Notes under the pieces: generated by a model
Told to the model about the DNA's origin: nothing
The model's database searches: none
The model's input: the letters and a program-made list of their open reading frames with translations, nothing else
Assembly (NCBI GenBank): GCA_016218025.1
Contig: JACRFD010000070.1
Span: forward strand, 90,417 to 154,416
Direction of reading: 5' to 3'
From: Ignavibacteriales bacterium
GTDB taxonomy: Bacteria > Bacteroidota > Ignavibacteria > UBA10030 > SZUA-254
DNA length: 64,000 nt
Translations under genes and position numbers: made by a program
Shown: positions 26,030 through 36,364 of the stretch, piece after piece
Layout: each line of letters starts with the position of its first letter
How positions within the stretch are numbered: the first letter of the stretch is position 1

Positions 26030-29000
26030 TTATTTTAAAACTATCAATTTCTTCGTGGAGATGTAACCATTGGCGGTACTCAGCCTGCAAAAGTAAATCC
26101 CGGAGGAAATATGCGAAGCATCAAATCTAATTTGATGAGTTCCGGGATCCTGGTCAGAATCAGATATTGTTTGTATCAACTGACCCATGACATTGAATAT
26201 TTTAATTATCACGTGATCTTTTTGTGGAAGAACATATTTTATTGTAGTAACTGGATTAAATGGATTCGGATAATTTTGATACATTTTAAATTCTTTCGGT
26301 TTGCCTTCTTCATTCTCCACAATGCCTACTGTTGTTTGTCTATACTTTATGGAATTTATTACACTCCAACTATCGGTTGAGGATGTACCTGTAATATAGA
26401 TATTTCCTGCGGGGTCGACTTTTATACTTTTAGCTTCATCGTTGCAACCCACAGCGGAACTGTAACGGGCAACCCAGATTATTTCACCATTTGAATTTAA
26501 TTTAACTGTTGCATAATCGTATGTAAGATCAGAGCCTTTGCTTTTGCCTGTAACGTAAATCCCTCCCTCAACATCAATTGCGATGTCGCTGGGCTTACTT
26601 TCAAGACCATTTGAAGCGGAATATGTTTGTTTGAATAACAAATTCCCATTTGCATCATACTTTAAGATCAAATATTCGTATGAGTTTATTTCAATTTCAT
26701 TAGTCTGACCTGCTATTAAAATATTTCCTTCAGTATCAATTGTCATTGCACACATGATTTGATTTGAGTGCGGGATACCAATATAAGCAATTGAGAATAA
26801 TTCATTCCCGGAACTGTCATATTTTACTGTAACAATGTCGTACGAAGAATCTATACCGGTAGCATATCCTGATACAACGATATTATTATTTTTGTCTATT
26901 GAGATGGCTTCCACCTTGTCGTACCCATTCATCGAATCATTCCACCGGGCAATCCATTTGATCTCTCCTCCCGGATTTAACTTAATTGTCAGATAATCAG
27001 ACATAGTTGAATAACCGACACTCAAACCTGTTACATAAATGTTCCCAGTGCTATCAACAACAACCGCATATGCCAGATCGTCTAATTTTGAATCTCCATC
27101 ATAAATAACATTCCATTTCAAATTTCCGGTAGAATCATATTTATTAATCACATAATCGTATGACGTTAATCCGGCGCTATACCCGACAGATATTACATTC
27201 GAACTATCATCCACAGCAATTGATGAACTAAAATCATAACTATTTGTAACACCATCATAGCGTTGTTGCCATACATGATCACCATTAAGATCATACCGAT
27301 ATATTCCGATATCGCAGGAATTGTTATCATAATTTGTGGCTGACAAATCTATTTTTCCTGTTTTATCCAGAACCATATCCGATATGTTTATATCACCACC
27401 TGTGCTATTTTTTTCCAGCACATTCCAAATCAATTTACCATCCGGTGTATATGAAAAAATGAGCAAATCTTCGTTTTGAGCATTAGACAAACTTTTTCCG
27501 GCATAAATTATATTCTCCTCCGAACTGATTCTCAGTAAGCCTACATCATCGTAGCTAATACCTGGGCCATTTTCCCTGCGGGGCCATAACTGATCAGATG
27601 CACCTCCAAGTGTATTTTTTAGAATAACTATATCTGTTGTAAGATTTGAAGAAACGCTGCTTCCCCCAACATAAAAATAGCCATGTTTTTCATCTAATAA
27701 ATTACATTTTGCCTCATCATCCAGATTAAAGTAGCTGTTGTAACTAACCTCCCAATCCTTGTAAGCAGTAGGTGAATATCGCTTCGTTACAATATCAAGA
27801 CCGGTTGTTGATGTTGAATATGTCCCGGTAACATAAGAGTTCCCGTCTGAATCAATAGCAAGCGATGCTGCTTTATTGCTTCCCCGCCAATTTCCAAATT
27901 CCACTTGACTCCACATTTGTCCACCGCTTGCATTATATTTGACTGTTACAAGATTACTTCCGCTAGAGAATGAATAACATAAACCGGTAACAATTACATT
28001 CCCATATTTATCCACACCTATCGAGGAAGGATCATCTATGTAGTTGCCTGGTCCGTCAAAACGGGCTACCCATTGAATTATACCATCATAATTTATTTTG
28101 AGAGTTGCATAATCTCCAAATGTTCCTTTGCCGTTGCTTCTGCCCGTTACATAAATAAAATTTTTAGCATCAGTGACCATATCTTTGAGAAAATCTGCCC
28201 CGCCACCTGTTCCATTATAAAAAGTTCGCCACTGTTCCACACCCTGATTTGAATATTTGATAACAATAAAATCATAGGACGATCCATATCGCACGGTAGT
28301 TCCGCCGACATAAACATTTCCTGCTGAATCTAACACGATTGCTGCAGCACTATCTCTATTATTCAAACTTCCGTTATATCGAACAATCCATTGCTCTTCA
28401 CCCTCAGAATTATATTTTATAGTAACTATATCGCTCATTGTCGAAGCACCATAACTCAGTCCGGTAACATAAACATCACCCGCTTTACCAACTGCGATAC
28501 CAGATGGCTTATCATTTAGTGCGGCAGGTCCATCGTATTGTTTTGTCCAAATAATCTCACCATTAATATTGAATTTTATTGTCAGGTAGTCTTGCGATAA
28601 TCCATTAAAAGTTGTCCCCGTCAGGTAATAATTATCCTGACTGTCAATAACCAAGCCGCACGCCTTTCCATTGTTGCCTACAGAGATTTGCTGCTGCCAT
28701 TTTCCCGTGGAATCAAATTTTACAACCAATATTTTTGATGAATCATTTCCTGCACTAATAATATTTCCTTTGGAATCGATGATGGTGAATGAATTTCCGT
28801 TACTTCCCATACCATTATTAAATCTCGTAGGCCATTGATCGGTTTCTACAGATTTATATTTTACAGTTAGATAATCGTACGACGTCTCTCCTCCGTCACT
28901 GCTTCCTGTAACATAAACATTACCTTTCTTATCACTTACCATTGCAGAGGGATAATCGTTTCCATTTGATTGGTTATTGTAATATAACATCCAAAGTGGA

Positions 29001-30412
29001 ATTCCATTGTAATTATATCTAATTGTTGCATAATCTCCGGGTCCACCGCTTCGGGAATTTGATAAGCCACAAACAAATATTTGATTATGTTTTCTATCCA
29101 CCTTTAAGGATGTAGCCCGGTCATCATAACCGGCATTCCCCTTAAACGGTGCGGTCCATCTTATTACTCCGTTCTCATCGTAGGACAATGTTACAAAATC
29201 AAAACCGGACACAGTTGAAAAACTTGAACCGGTGATATAAATGTTGCTGGATTGATCAATGCCGATTGAGATTGCAAAATCATCTCCGTTTCCTTGACCG
29301 TTAAAAAGATTCACCCACTTCTGGTTACCGTTAAGATCGTATTTAGCGGTACGATAATCAAATTGGCCATACTGATTTGCTGTGTAACCGGTTGCAAAAA
29401 CATTGCCTGTTGAATCCACCACCACCGATGTAACAGCATCACGTTTATTTGAAGATTGGGGATTTATATTCATCCATCTTAATGTTCCATTACTGTCATA
29501 AGATAATACCAGCATATCGCTTCCGGAAAGCACGTTTTGAGATGCTCCACCAACTATTACACCATCACTAGAATCTATTGCTAAAGAAAAAGCAATATCC
29601 AATCCGTTCAATCCACCATCGTAAGATTTTTCCCATAACAGATTTCCAAAACGGTCATATTTTATAATTGCAATATCAGTATTTTGACTCGATTCAAAAT
29701 ATCCACAAATATAAATATCGCCATTCTGACTAACACCAATAGAAGTAGGAATTCCGTTTGTCCCAGAAGCGGGCGTGTAAGATCTAATCCATCCTATTTC
29801 TCCATCAGTCTTATATTGAACGGTGGTAATTGTAAAATGCTCAAGATCGATTGCCGAGTATCCAGTTACATATACGTTATCAAATCTATCAACTGCAATA
29901 GCCGTAGCTTCATCGTAACCGTTTGCAGTACCATTGAATCTTTTAGTCCATAAAGTATCGCCACGCTCATTATATTTTATGGTAAAATAATCAGCGCCGC
30001 TGTATGAAGTAAAGCTAACACCGGTAACAATAACTTCATCATTATTATTTACTGAAACGTCATTTGCATAATCTTCCGAGGGCAAGTGATTGGAGGCAAA
30101 TGTTCTTACCCATTCTTCGTGTACTGATCCTGTTATTATTGATTTTGAAAATGGTTGAGATATATTAACGTTCGATTTACTTTGCTGCAGCGGTTGAATT
30201 GAATGAGAATAATTTGATACAGGTTTTAAACGATTGGTATTTGACAAATATTTAAGAGCATTTGGATTCACTTGAGCTGAATCGATTCTAAATTTATTGA
30301 TGATCCTCTCGCGGAAAGACAAACGCATTTTTCCTTCAATGCCGGGTTCTTCATTCTTAGCCAGGCATAAAACCGAAAATAGTATCAATAATATTGAGAT
30401 TTTCTTTTTCAA
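26030..30412 (-). CDS. giant secreted SBBP-repeat protein with T9SS sorting domain
   Basis: A 1460-residue protein with an N-terminal signal peptide (KKKISILLILFSVLCLA). From about residue 95 to 1360 there are roughly two dozen repeats of about 52 residues, each with a GNVYVTGxS core followed by DYxTVKYNxxG and a W-x-x-RYNG segment. This is the SBBP beta-propeller-related repeat. The C-terminus (from about 1375) is a type IX secretion sorting domain with YQNYPNPFNPVTTIKY and a closing KKLIVLK. The protein should be exported across the outer membrane and attached or released. The initiator is a TTG; no upstream ATG is available. No enzymatic domain was seen, so a structural or adhesive role is an inference. 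Confidence 0.9.
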   Translation of the reverse strand: MKKKISILLILFSVLCLAKNEEPGIEGKMRLSFRERIINKFRIDSAQVNPNALKYLSNTNRLKPVSNYSHSIQPLQQSKSNVNISQPFSKSIITGSVHEEWVRTFASNHLPSEDYANDVSVNNNDEVIVTGVSFTSYSGADYFTIKYNERGDTLWTKRFNGTANGYDEATAIAVDRFDNVYVTGYSAIDLEHFTITTVQYKTDGEIGWIRSYTPASGTNGIPTSIGVSQNGDIYICGYFESSQNTDIAIIKYDRFGNLLWEKSYDGGLNGLDIAFSLAIDSSDGVIVGGASQNVLSGSDMLVLSYDSNGTLRWMNINPQSSNKRDAVTSVVVDSTGNVFATGYTANQYGQFDYRTAKYDLNGNQKWVNLFNGQGNGDDFAISIGIDQSSNIYITGSSFSTVSGFDFVTLSYDENGVIRWTAPFKGNAGYDDRATSLKVDRKHNQIFVCGLSNSRSGGPGDYATIRYNYNGIPLWMLYYNNQSNGNDYPSAMVSDKKGNVYVTGSSDGGETSYDYLTVKYKSVETDQWPTRFNNGMGSNGNSFTIIDSKGNIISAGNDSSKILVVKFDSTGKWQQQISVGNNGKACGLVIDSQDNYYLTGTTFNGLSQDYLTIKFNINGEIIWTKQYDGPAALNDKPSGIAVGKAGDVYVTGLSYGASTMSDIVTIKYNSEGEEQWIVRYNGSLNNRDSAAAIVLDSAGNVYVGGTTVRYGSSYDFIVIKYSNQGVEQWRTFYNGTGGGADFLKDMVTDAKNFIYVTGRSNGKGTFGDYATLKINYDGIIQWVARFDGPGNYIDDPSSIGVDKYGNVIVTGLCYSFSSGSNLVTVKYNASGGQMWSQVEFGNWRGSNKAASLAIDSDGNSYVTGTYSTSTTGLDIVTKRYSPTAYKDWEVSYNSYFNLDDEAKCNLLDEKHGYFYVGGSSVSSNLTTDIVILKNTLGGASDQLWPRRENGPGISYDDVGLLRISSEENIIYAGKSLSNAQNEDLLIFSYTPDGKLIWNVLEKNSTGGDINISDMVLDKTGKIDLSATNYDNNSCDIGIYRYDLNGDHVWQQRYDGVTNSYDFSSSIAVDDSSNVISVGYSAGLTSYDYVINKYDSTGNLKWNVIYDGDSKLDDLAYAVVVDSTGNIYVTGLSVGYSTMSDYLTIKLNPGGEIKWIARWNDSMNGYDKVEAISIDKNNNIVVSGYATGIDSSYDIVTVKYDSSGNELFSIAYIGIPHSNQIMCAMTIDTEGNILIAGQTNEIEINSYEYLILKYDANGNLLFKQTYSASNGLESKPSDIAIDVEGGIYVTGKSKGSDLTYDYATVKLNSNGEIIWVARYSSAVGCNDEAKSIKVDPAGNIYITGTSSTDSWSVINSIKYRQTTVGIVENEEGKPKEFKMYQNYPNPFNPVTTIKYVLPQKDHVIIKIFNVMGQLIQTISDSDQDPGTHQIRFDASHISSGIYFCRLSTANGYISTKKLIVLK

Positions 30413-30518
30413 ATGTGTTTGCGGGATTCGACTTAAAAAACTCAGCTAAAAAAAGATAATAATTGCGGACTGGAATGTCAATAGCGAGAAAGGGTAATTA
30501 ATAGCGAAGATCAAATAT

Positions 30519-32297
30519 TCAGGATGTTCTTCCGAATCTTTTATCCAACTCTTCGATCGTTAACTTCATACTGACAGGCCTGCCATGCGGACAAACATTT
30601 GGGATCTCGGCATACGACAACTGATCAATCAGCGATTTCATCTCTGTTTGATTAAGTGGATCACCTGCCTTTATTGCGGCTTTGCATGCAAAAGATTTCG
30701 CCAATCTTTCAGACGGTTTCATAGGAACATCCTGCTTATCATCTTTGTATAAGCTCAAAACGTCTTCAAATATTGTTCCTTCCATACCCGGTTTAATTTC
30801 AGGTGGAACACCATCAATTATTACTGTATTGTTGCCAAAATATTTTAAGCTGAATCCTAACAATTCAAAATCGCTGAACATTTCTTTAACCAACAATGAA
30901 TCAGCAGGAGTGAGCTGTACCGTTACTGGAAACAGCAATTGCTGAGAATTCTTCTCATTGTTAATAAATCTTGATTTTACCTTCTCGAAAATTATTCTTT
31001 CGTGTGCAGCATGTTGATCGATTATCAGCAATCCATCCTCTGCCCTGACAATTATATATTTATTTCGGAGTTGTTGATATTTTGTGTCGGTGATCGAATG
31101 AACCGTCTGGCCTGTACGGTCAACATTATCATCCCTTTGAATATATAAATGCTGAAAATGTTGAATAGCTTTCTCCGAAGGTTTTCCCGGGGTTAACTCT
31201 TCAGTTTCCTTTGAATAATTCCGCATTGATACAGGTTGTGAAGAGAGACGAAAAGTTTCTACAGGGTTTTCATTTCCCCTAGATTCTAATTTTATTTGAG
31301 GAATTAAATTATATTTCTTCAAAGTGGATCGAACAACTGTTAAAAACATTTTGTAAATGGATGATTCATCGTCAAATTTCACTTCCATTTTTGAAGGATG
31401 GACATTAACATCGACTTTCTTAGGATCAATTGTCAGAAAAAGAATAAAAAACGGAAACGCACCTTTTTCAATCAAATGTTCATAACCCTGATAAACTGCA
31501 TGATTCAAATTTTTGCTTACTATAAAACGATTATTCAAAAATATAAACTGCTCAACTTTGCCACGTCGTGCAAATTGAGGCTGGCCAATAAAACCGGTTA
31601 TTGATACCGGTTCATCAACTCCTTCAAGCGGAAGTAAAGTTGAGGTAAGTGATTTTCCGAAAATATCTTTTATACGATTTTCAATATTCGAAGAATAATA
31701 ATGCAGTATTAATTCTTCGTCGCTGTAAAATTGAAATTCAACATCGGGTTTTGAAATTGCACACCTCTGTATAACTTCATACACATGGCGGTATTCTGTT
31801 GAAATACTTTTTAGGAAATGTCTTCTGGCAGGTGTATTAAAAAAAAGATTCCGCATCGATATGGTTGTACCTATCGGTGATGCATCCTGTGTAATCTCGA
31901 TTTTATCATCACCATTGATTCTGACTTTTGTACCTAATTCGCTTTTTTTATCTCTTGTCCGCATCTCCACTTGCGATACTGCGGCTATAGATGCAAGTGC
32001 TTCTCCCCTAAAACCAAGCGTTCTGATTGATTCAAGGTCTTCATAGGTTTCAATTTTGCTAGTGGCATGACGGTGAAATGCTACTTTTGCATCTTCACTG
32101 CTCATTCCAATTCCGTTATCCACAACTTTAATCAAATCGACCCCGCCATTTTGAATTATGATTTGAATCGAATTTGCATTTGCATCAAGTGAATTTTCAA
32201 TCAATTCTTTCACGGCTGAAGCGGGACGCTGAATAACTTCGCCGGCTGCGATTTTATTCGCAAGATGTTCCGGTAATATTTTTATAGCACGATTCAT
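30519..32297 (-). CDS. mutL: DNA mismatch repair protein MutL (endonuclease type)
   Basis: A GHKL ATPase that links MutS to strand incision. In the 592 residues the ATPase motifs are ENSLDAN (34-40), DNGIGM (60-65) and TLGFRGEALASIA (93-105). The C-terminal domain has the endonuclease motif DQHAAHERIIFE (427-438, DQHA-x2-E-x4-E) and the conserved CPHGRP near the end, so this MutL should nick DNA itself, as in organisms lacking MutH. The ATG overlaps the stop of the epimerase gene (ATGA), indicating coupling. Confidence 0.97.
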   Translation of the reverse strand: MNRAIKILPEHLANKIAAGEVIQRPASAVKELIENSLDANANSIQIIIQNGGVDLIKVVDNGIGMSSEDAKVAFHRHATSKIETYEDLESIRTLGFRGEALASIAAVSQVEMRTRDKKSELGTKVRINGDDKIEITQDASPIGTTISMRNLFFNTPARRHFLKSISTEYRHVYEVIQRCAISKPDVEFQFYSDEELILHYYSSNIENRIKDIFGKSLTSTLLPLEGVDEPVSITGFIGQPQFARRGKVEQFIFLNNRFIVSKNLNHAVYQGYEHLIEKGAFPFFILFLTIDPKKVDVNVHPSKMEVKFDDESSIYKMFLTVVRSTLKKYNLIPQIKLESRGNENPVETFRLSSQPVSMRNYSKETEELTPGKPSEKAIQHFQHLYIQRDDNVDRTGQTVHSITDTKYQQLRNKYIIVRAEDGLLIIDQHAAHERIIFEKVKSRFINNEKNSQQLLFPVTVQLTPADSLLVKEMFSDFELLGFSLKYFGNNTVIIDGVPPEIKPGMEGTIFEDVLSLYKDDKQDVPMKPSERLAKSFACKAAIKAGDPLNQTEMKSLIDQLSYAEIPNVCPHGRPVSMKLTIEELDKRFGRTS

Positions 32298-33316
32298 AAC
32301 CGCTTCGTTACTCCCAAGCCGGGTTCATCAGATAATTTGATATATCCATCCTGATATTTCACTCCATCGAACGGGTCGTTAGATATTAACAGGTTTCCGT
32401 CAAGATCGGCATAATCAGCAAACGGAAGTAATTGAGCTGCTGCTGAGATTGCGAGTGAAGATTCAATCATACATCCGAGCATAATTTTTAAATTATTTTT
32501 TTTTGCTTCTTCAATCATTTTATAGGCTTCCCGTAAGCCGCCTGCTTTCATAAGCTTGATATTAATGCCATCGAAATAACCTGCAATATCTTTTATATCG
32601 GCACTATTCGAAACACTTTCGTCGGCGATCAACGGTAATCCTGCTCGCTCATGAAGCCATTTTATATCATCCAATTGTGTTGCGGGCATCGGCTGTTCAA
32701 TTAATTCAATATTTTGTTTTACAAGCCACATTATTTTTTCCAGAGCTTCTTCTTTAATTTTCCAACCTTCATTCGCATCAACTCTGATTAATTTGGAAGT
32801 ATGTTTTCGGATAATTTTTATTATTTCAAGATCATCCGCAACGCCTAATTTTACTTTAAGTATCGGATACTCTTCAGCTTCTTTAACTTTCTGTGAAATC
32901 AAATCAGGTGAATCGATTCCAATCGTGAAAGAAGTAATGGGTATTTTTGATTTATCCAGATTCCATTTCTTCCATAAAGGAACCCCTTCTTTCTTACCGA
33001 TCCAGTCATGTATTGAAATGTCAATTGCTGCTTTAGCGGCACTGTTTCCTGAATCGACTTGATTGATATAATCCATGATCCGAGGAATATCAACTTCATT
33101 TCCGAATCTTTTTAAATTTATCTTTTCAAAAAATTTTAAAACAGTCTGAACAGATTCATTATACCGGGAAGATGGAGATGATTCACCCCGACCTATAATG
33201 CCATCATGCTCAAATTCGCAAAAGACAACCGGCACCGATTTTCGGGCACTCCGGGATATTGTAAATGTATGCTTGAGTTGCAAATCGTATGTTGCTACCC
33301 GAAGATTCATTATCAT
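32294..33316 (-). CDS. dipeptide epimerase (L-Ala-D/L-Glu type), enolase superfamily
   Basis: A 340-residue muconate-lactonising subgroup enzyme that epimerises dipeptides, typically L-Ala-D-Glu from murein turnover. The catalytic lysines are in KVKLG (Lys154 and Lys156) and in INIKLMKAGG (Lys254), and the Mg ligands are Asp180, Glu207 (ELIEQPM) and Asp232 (IADES). It begins at an ATG overlapping the ftsY stop and ends at the mutL start, both by four bases. Specificity within the dipeptide epimerase family is not resolved by sequence. Confidence 0.88.
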   Translation of the reverse strand: MIMNLRVATYDLQLKHTFTISRSARKSVPVVFCEFEHDGIIGRGESSPSSRYNESVQTVLKFFEKINLKRFGNEVDIPRIMDYINQVDSGNSAAKAAIDISIHDWIGKKEGVPLWKKWNLDKSKIPITSFTIGIDSPDLISQKVKEAEEYPILKVKLGVADDLEIIKIIRKHTSKLIRVDANEGWKIKEEALEKIMWLVKQNIELIEQPMPATQLDDIKWLHERAGLPLIADESVSNSADIKDIAGYFDGINIKLMKAGGLREAYKMIEEAKKNNLKIMLGCMIESSLAISAAAQLLPFADYADLDGNLLISNDPFDGVKYQDGYIKLSDEPGLGVTKRL

Positions 33317-34257
33317 TTTTCAAACAATGCTTCGACAAACGCTTTCCGGTCAAAGGGTTGTAGGTCATCAATCTTTTCTCCAACACCCACATATTTTACA
33401 GGGATATTCAATTCCTGATTAATGGCGAGTACAACTCCACCTTTGGCAGTTCCGTCTAATTTTGTTAAGATCAATCCGGTGATACCCACAGCATTTGTAA
33501 AATGTTTTGCCTGTTGGATTGCATTTTGTCCGGTCGAAGCATCAACCACGAGATAAACATCATGCGGTGCTGAAGGATCAAGCTTTTGCAGCACCCGTTT
33601 AATCTTTTTCAATTCCTCCATCAAATTTACTTTTGTATGAAGTCTGCCTGCAGTATCGATGATCAACAGATCAGCTTTTTGAGCTATCGCAGATTTTAAG
33701 CCGTCGTATGTGACTGAGGCGGGATCAGCTCCATGATTTTGCTGTATAATTTCTACACCTGCCCTCTTTGCCCAAATTTCAAGCTGCTCATTAGCTGCAG
33801 CTCTGAAAGTATCGGCGGCTGCGATTAATACCTTTTTTCCCAAGTTCTTGTAATTATATGCAAGTTTACCGATGGTTGTTGTTTTACCTACACCATTCAC
33901 ACCCACAATCATAACAACATGGGGCTTGGCGCTTGATGATAATTCGAAAGGGTTCTCATTTTCCGAAAATGTGTTCCCGAATATTTTTATCACCTCTTCA
34001 CGAAGCAATTGATTTAAATTTTCAGGATTGTCGTATCCATCCGACTTGACTCTTTTTCTGATATCGTCTATAATTTTTTGAGTTGTTGCAACACCAACAT
34101 CGCCGCTTAATAATATTTCTTCAATATCATCAATTGTCTCATCATCGATTTTTGTTTTTCCGGCGAGAACTTTTTGTATTTTGCCAAAAATATTCTCACG
34201 TGTTTTTGCCAAACCTTCCTTCAACCTGCCTAATTTAAATTTATCAAAGAAACCCAT
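33313..34257 (-). CDS. ftsY: signal recognition particle receptor FtsY
   Basis: An SRP GTPase that receives ribosome-nascent-chain complexes at the inner membrane. It has 314 residues with a short helical N domain (1-95) and no long acidic A domain, as usual in this phylum. The G domain has GVNGVGKTT (119-127), AADTFRAAA, DTAGRLHTK (201-209) and TKLDGTAKGG. The C-terminal YVGVGEKIDDLQPFD motif is complete. It overlaps the epimerase gene by four bases and lies 25 bases behind pgsA. Confidence 0.97.
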   Translation of the reverse strand: MGFFDKFKLGRLKEGLAKTRENIFGKIQKVLAGKTKIDDETIDDIEEILLSGDVGVATTQKIIDDIRKRVKSDGYDNPENLNQLLREEVIKIFGNTFSENENPFELSSSAKPHVVMIVGVNGVGKTTTIGKLAYNYKNLGKKVLIAAADTFRAAANEQLEIWAKRAGVEIIQQNHGADPASVTYDGLKSAIAQKADLLIIDTAGRLHTKVNLMEELKKIKRVLQKLDPSAPHDVYLVVDASTGQNAIQQAKHFTNAVGITGLILTKLDGTAKGGVVLAINQELNIPVKYVGVGEKIDDLQPFDRKAFVEALFEK

Positions 34258-34281
34258 ATTATTTTTCGATTATTTGAACAG

Positions 34282-34839
34282 TTATTCTTTTATTACAGAA
34301 ATGTATCGTTTTAAATAAATTCCAAACGATACAATCACCATTATCGTACTCGCAACCAACAGTATAAAACTCAGACCGGTTGAATCATCTCTTAAAACAA
34401 TCACAGATAAAATATAAAATGCCAGAATAGTTACAGTCCATTTTCCCACCCAGTTCGATTGAAGTGTTACTTTTTTCATCTTCATGATTCGATAACTTCC
34501 CAACATGATTGTCAGGTCTCGGAATATTACAAGTACTCCAAACCACAACGGAATTCTCTGAATGATAATCAATGCAATTATAATTATTGAGATTGCAATT
34601 TTATCTGCAATTGGATCGAGTATTTTTCCTGTTTCAGTAACTTGATTCAGTTTGCGTGCAAGAAATCCATCGGCATAATCTGTAAGTGAGGCAATTAAAA
34701 TCAAGATGGTAATTTCCCATCTGAACAACGTTGCATCTTTTAAAATTAAATATCCTATCGGGAATGCTAAAACTGCTCTGAAGGCACTTAATAAATTAGA
34801 GAATGTCCAATATTGTGAGACCATTATATTAGAACTCAT
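34282..34839 (-). CDS. pgsA: CDP-diacylglycerol--glycerol-3-phosphate 3-phosphatidyltransferase
   Basis: A membrane enzyme that makes phosphatidylglycerophosphate. The CDP-alcohol phosphatidyltransferase signature D-G-x2-A-R-x8-G-x3-D-x3-D is complete in ADGFLARKLNQ followed by TGKILDPIADK. Five or six membrane helices are predicted. A start at the ATG at 34839 overlaps the purF stop by 11 bases; the ATG at 34824, four bases after that stop, is equally possible. A much longer frame to 34923 would overlap purF extensively and is unlikely. The family includes phosphatidylserine synthase-like members, but the neighbourhood and signature favour PgsA. Confidence 0.85.
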   Translation of the reverse strand: MSSNIMVSQYWTFSNLLSAFRAVLAFPIGYLILKDATLFRWEITILILIASLTDYADGFLARKLNQVTETGKILDPIADKIAISIIIIALIIIQRIPLWFGVLVIFRDLTIMLGSYRIMKMKKVTLQSNWVGKWTVTILAFYILSVIVLRDDSTGLSFILLVASTIMVIVSFGIYLKRYISVIKE

Positions 34840-36316
34840 GCTCGTCTTTTGATGATAAATCAGCAATGTTGATAGGGAATTGGCCGCTAAAACAAGCAGT
34901 GCAATATGATTGTCCCTTATCAACAGGCACTGAATCTAATAATTTCTCCAATGATAAATATCCAACGCTATCAACTCCCAACTCATTCTTTATCATCTCA
35001 AGATCACCGCTGCATCTATTTGCTATTAATTCTTCCGGATTTGGAAAATCCATTCCAAAGTGACAAGGATATTTAATCATAGGTGATGTAACTCTGAAAT
35101 GAATCTCTTTTGCACCGGCATCTCTTATCAACTTTACAAGCTGTACAGATGTTGTACCTCGAACTATTGAATCATCAATAATAACGACTTTTTTTCCTTT
35201 TAAAACATTCCGGACAGTGTTAAATTTTGTTTTAACTTTTATTTCTCTTAAATCTTGTTGAGGTTGAATAAAAGTTCTTCCCACATAATGACTTCGGATC
35301 AATCCGATTTCATATTTACTTTTATTTCCATTTTTATTATTTCGGCTCACGTAACCAAGTGTTGCGGTATTACTGGAATCAGGTACGTTGATCACAATAA
35401 CCGACTCATCCTGATTGTCCGGTTTAACAGGATGTTCCTCTGCAAGTGACTTTCCAAGTTTCCGTCTAACCCGATCTACACTTTCTCCAAATACTCTGCT
35501 GTCAGGCCTGGAAAAATAAATATACTCGAAGATACAATGGTTCGGTTTCTCCCTCTTTCCGGATAAACGAAACGATTTTGCTTCTCCTGTTTTTAATGTA
35601 TCCTTGTCAAAGACTAAAACTTCTCCCGGTTCAACATCGCAAACATATTCTGCATCGATGATATCAAATGCACAAGTTTCAGATGCAATTACATACGACG
35701 AACCGGCTTTCCCAACTGCCAGCGGTCTCCATCCATACGGATCTCTGGCAGCTATCAATTTTTCGTTTGTTAGAATGGCAAACGAGAATGCACCTTCAAC
35801 CTGATTGAGAGCATCGATAACTTGACGCACCTGATCATCTTGCTTGCTTTTAGCAATCAGGTGTAAGATAATTTCAGTATCTGAAGTTGTTTGAAAGATT
35901 GTTCCTTCTTCCTGAAGTTTATTTCTTAGTTTTCGAAAATTTGTGAGGTTACCGTTATGCGAAATAGCAATATTTCCGTTGCGGTAATTCACTAAAAGCG
36001 GTTGGATATTTAATTTATTGTCGGAAGCTCCGGCGGTTGAATATCGATTGTGGCCTATTGCCGAATCACCAACAAGTAATTCCGATAAAATTGTTTCATC
36101 TTTAAAAACATCATTTACAAGTCCAAAATCTTTGTGTATGTGGAAATGATGTTTGTTTAATTTTGCGTTAAAAGATGATGTTACAATTCCCGATGCTTCC
36201 TGTCCGCGGTGCTGTTGCGCAAGTAATCCATAGTAAGTCATCTTTGCGGCATCCGGATGACCGTATATTCCGAAAACAGCGCAATGGTCTTGAGGTTTAT
36301 CTATAAATTTAGTCAT
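34829..36316 (-). CDS. purF: amidophosphoribosyltransferase
   Basis: The first committed enzyme of purine synthesis (PRPP plus glutamine to phosphoribosylamine). The 495-residue protein starts with an 11-residue propeptide before the catalytic Cys12 in DHCAVFGIYG, so it must be processed. The glutaminase domain has GHNRYSTAG and NGNLTN. The PRPP loop is VVIIDDSIVRGTTS. Cysteines in NHCIFEY and YPCHFGMDFP plus a CxxC pair (about 472-475, SYCTACFSGQFP) fit the [4Fe-4S] ligands of the Bacillus-type enzyme. No other purine gene is adjacent. Confidence 0.97.
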   Translation of the reverse strand: MTKFIDKPQDHCAVFGIYGHPDAAKMTYYGLLAQQHRGQEASGIVTSSFNAKLNKHHFHIHKDFGLVNDVFKDETILSELLVGDSAIGHNRYSTAGASDNKLNIQPLLVNYRNGNIAISHNGNLTNFRKLRNKLQEEGTIFQTTSDTEIILHLIAKSKQDDQVRQVIDALNQVEGAFSFAILTNEKLIAARDPYGWRPLAVGKAGSSYVIASETCAFDIIDAEYVCDVEPGEVLVFDKDTLKTGEAKSFRLSGKREKPNHCIFEYIYFSRPDSRVFGESVDRVRRKLGKSLAEEHPVKPDNQDESVIVINVPDSSNTATLGYVSRNNKNGNKSKYEIGLIRSHYVGRTFIQPQQDLREIKVKTKFNTVRNVLKGKKVVIIDDSIVRGTTSVQLVKLIRDAGAKEIHFRVTSPMIKYPCHFGMDFPNPEELIANRCSGDLEMIKNELGVDSVGYLSLEKLLDSVPVDKGQSYCTACFSGQFPINIADLSSKDEHEF

Positions 36317-36364
36317 CAGATTATTTTTGAAGCATTTAAGAATTTGGTTGTATTAATATACAAT

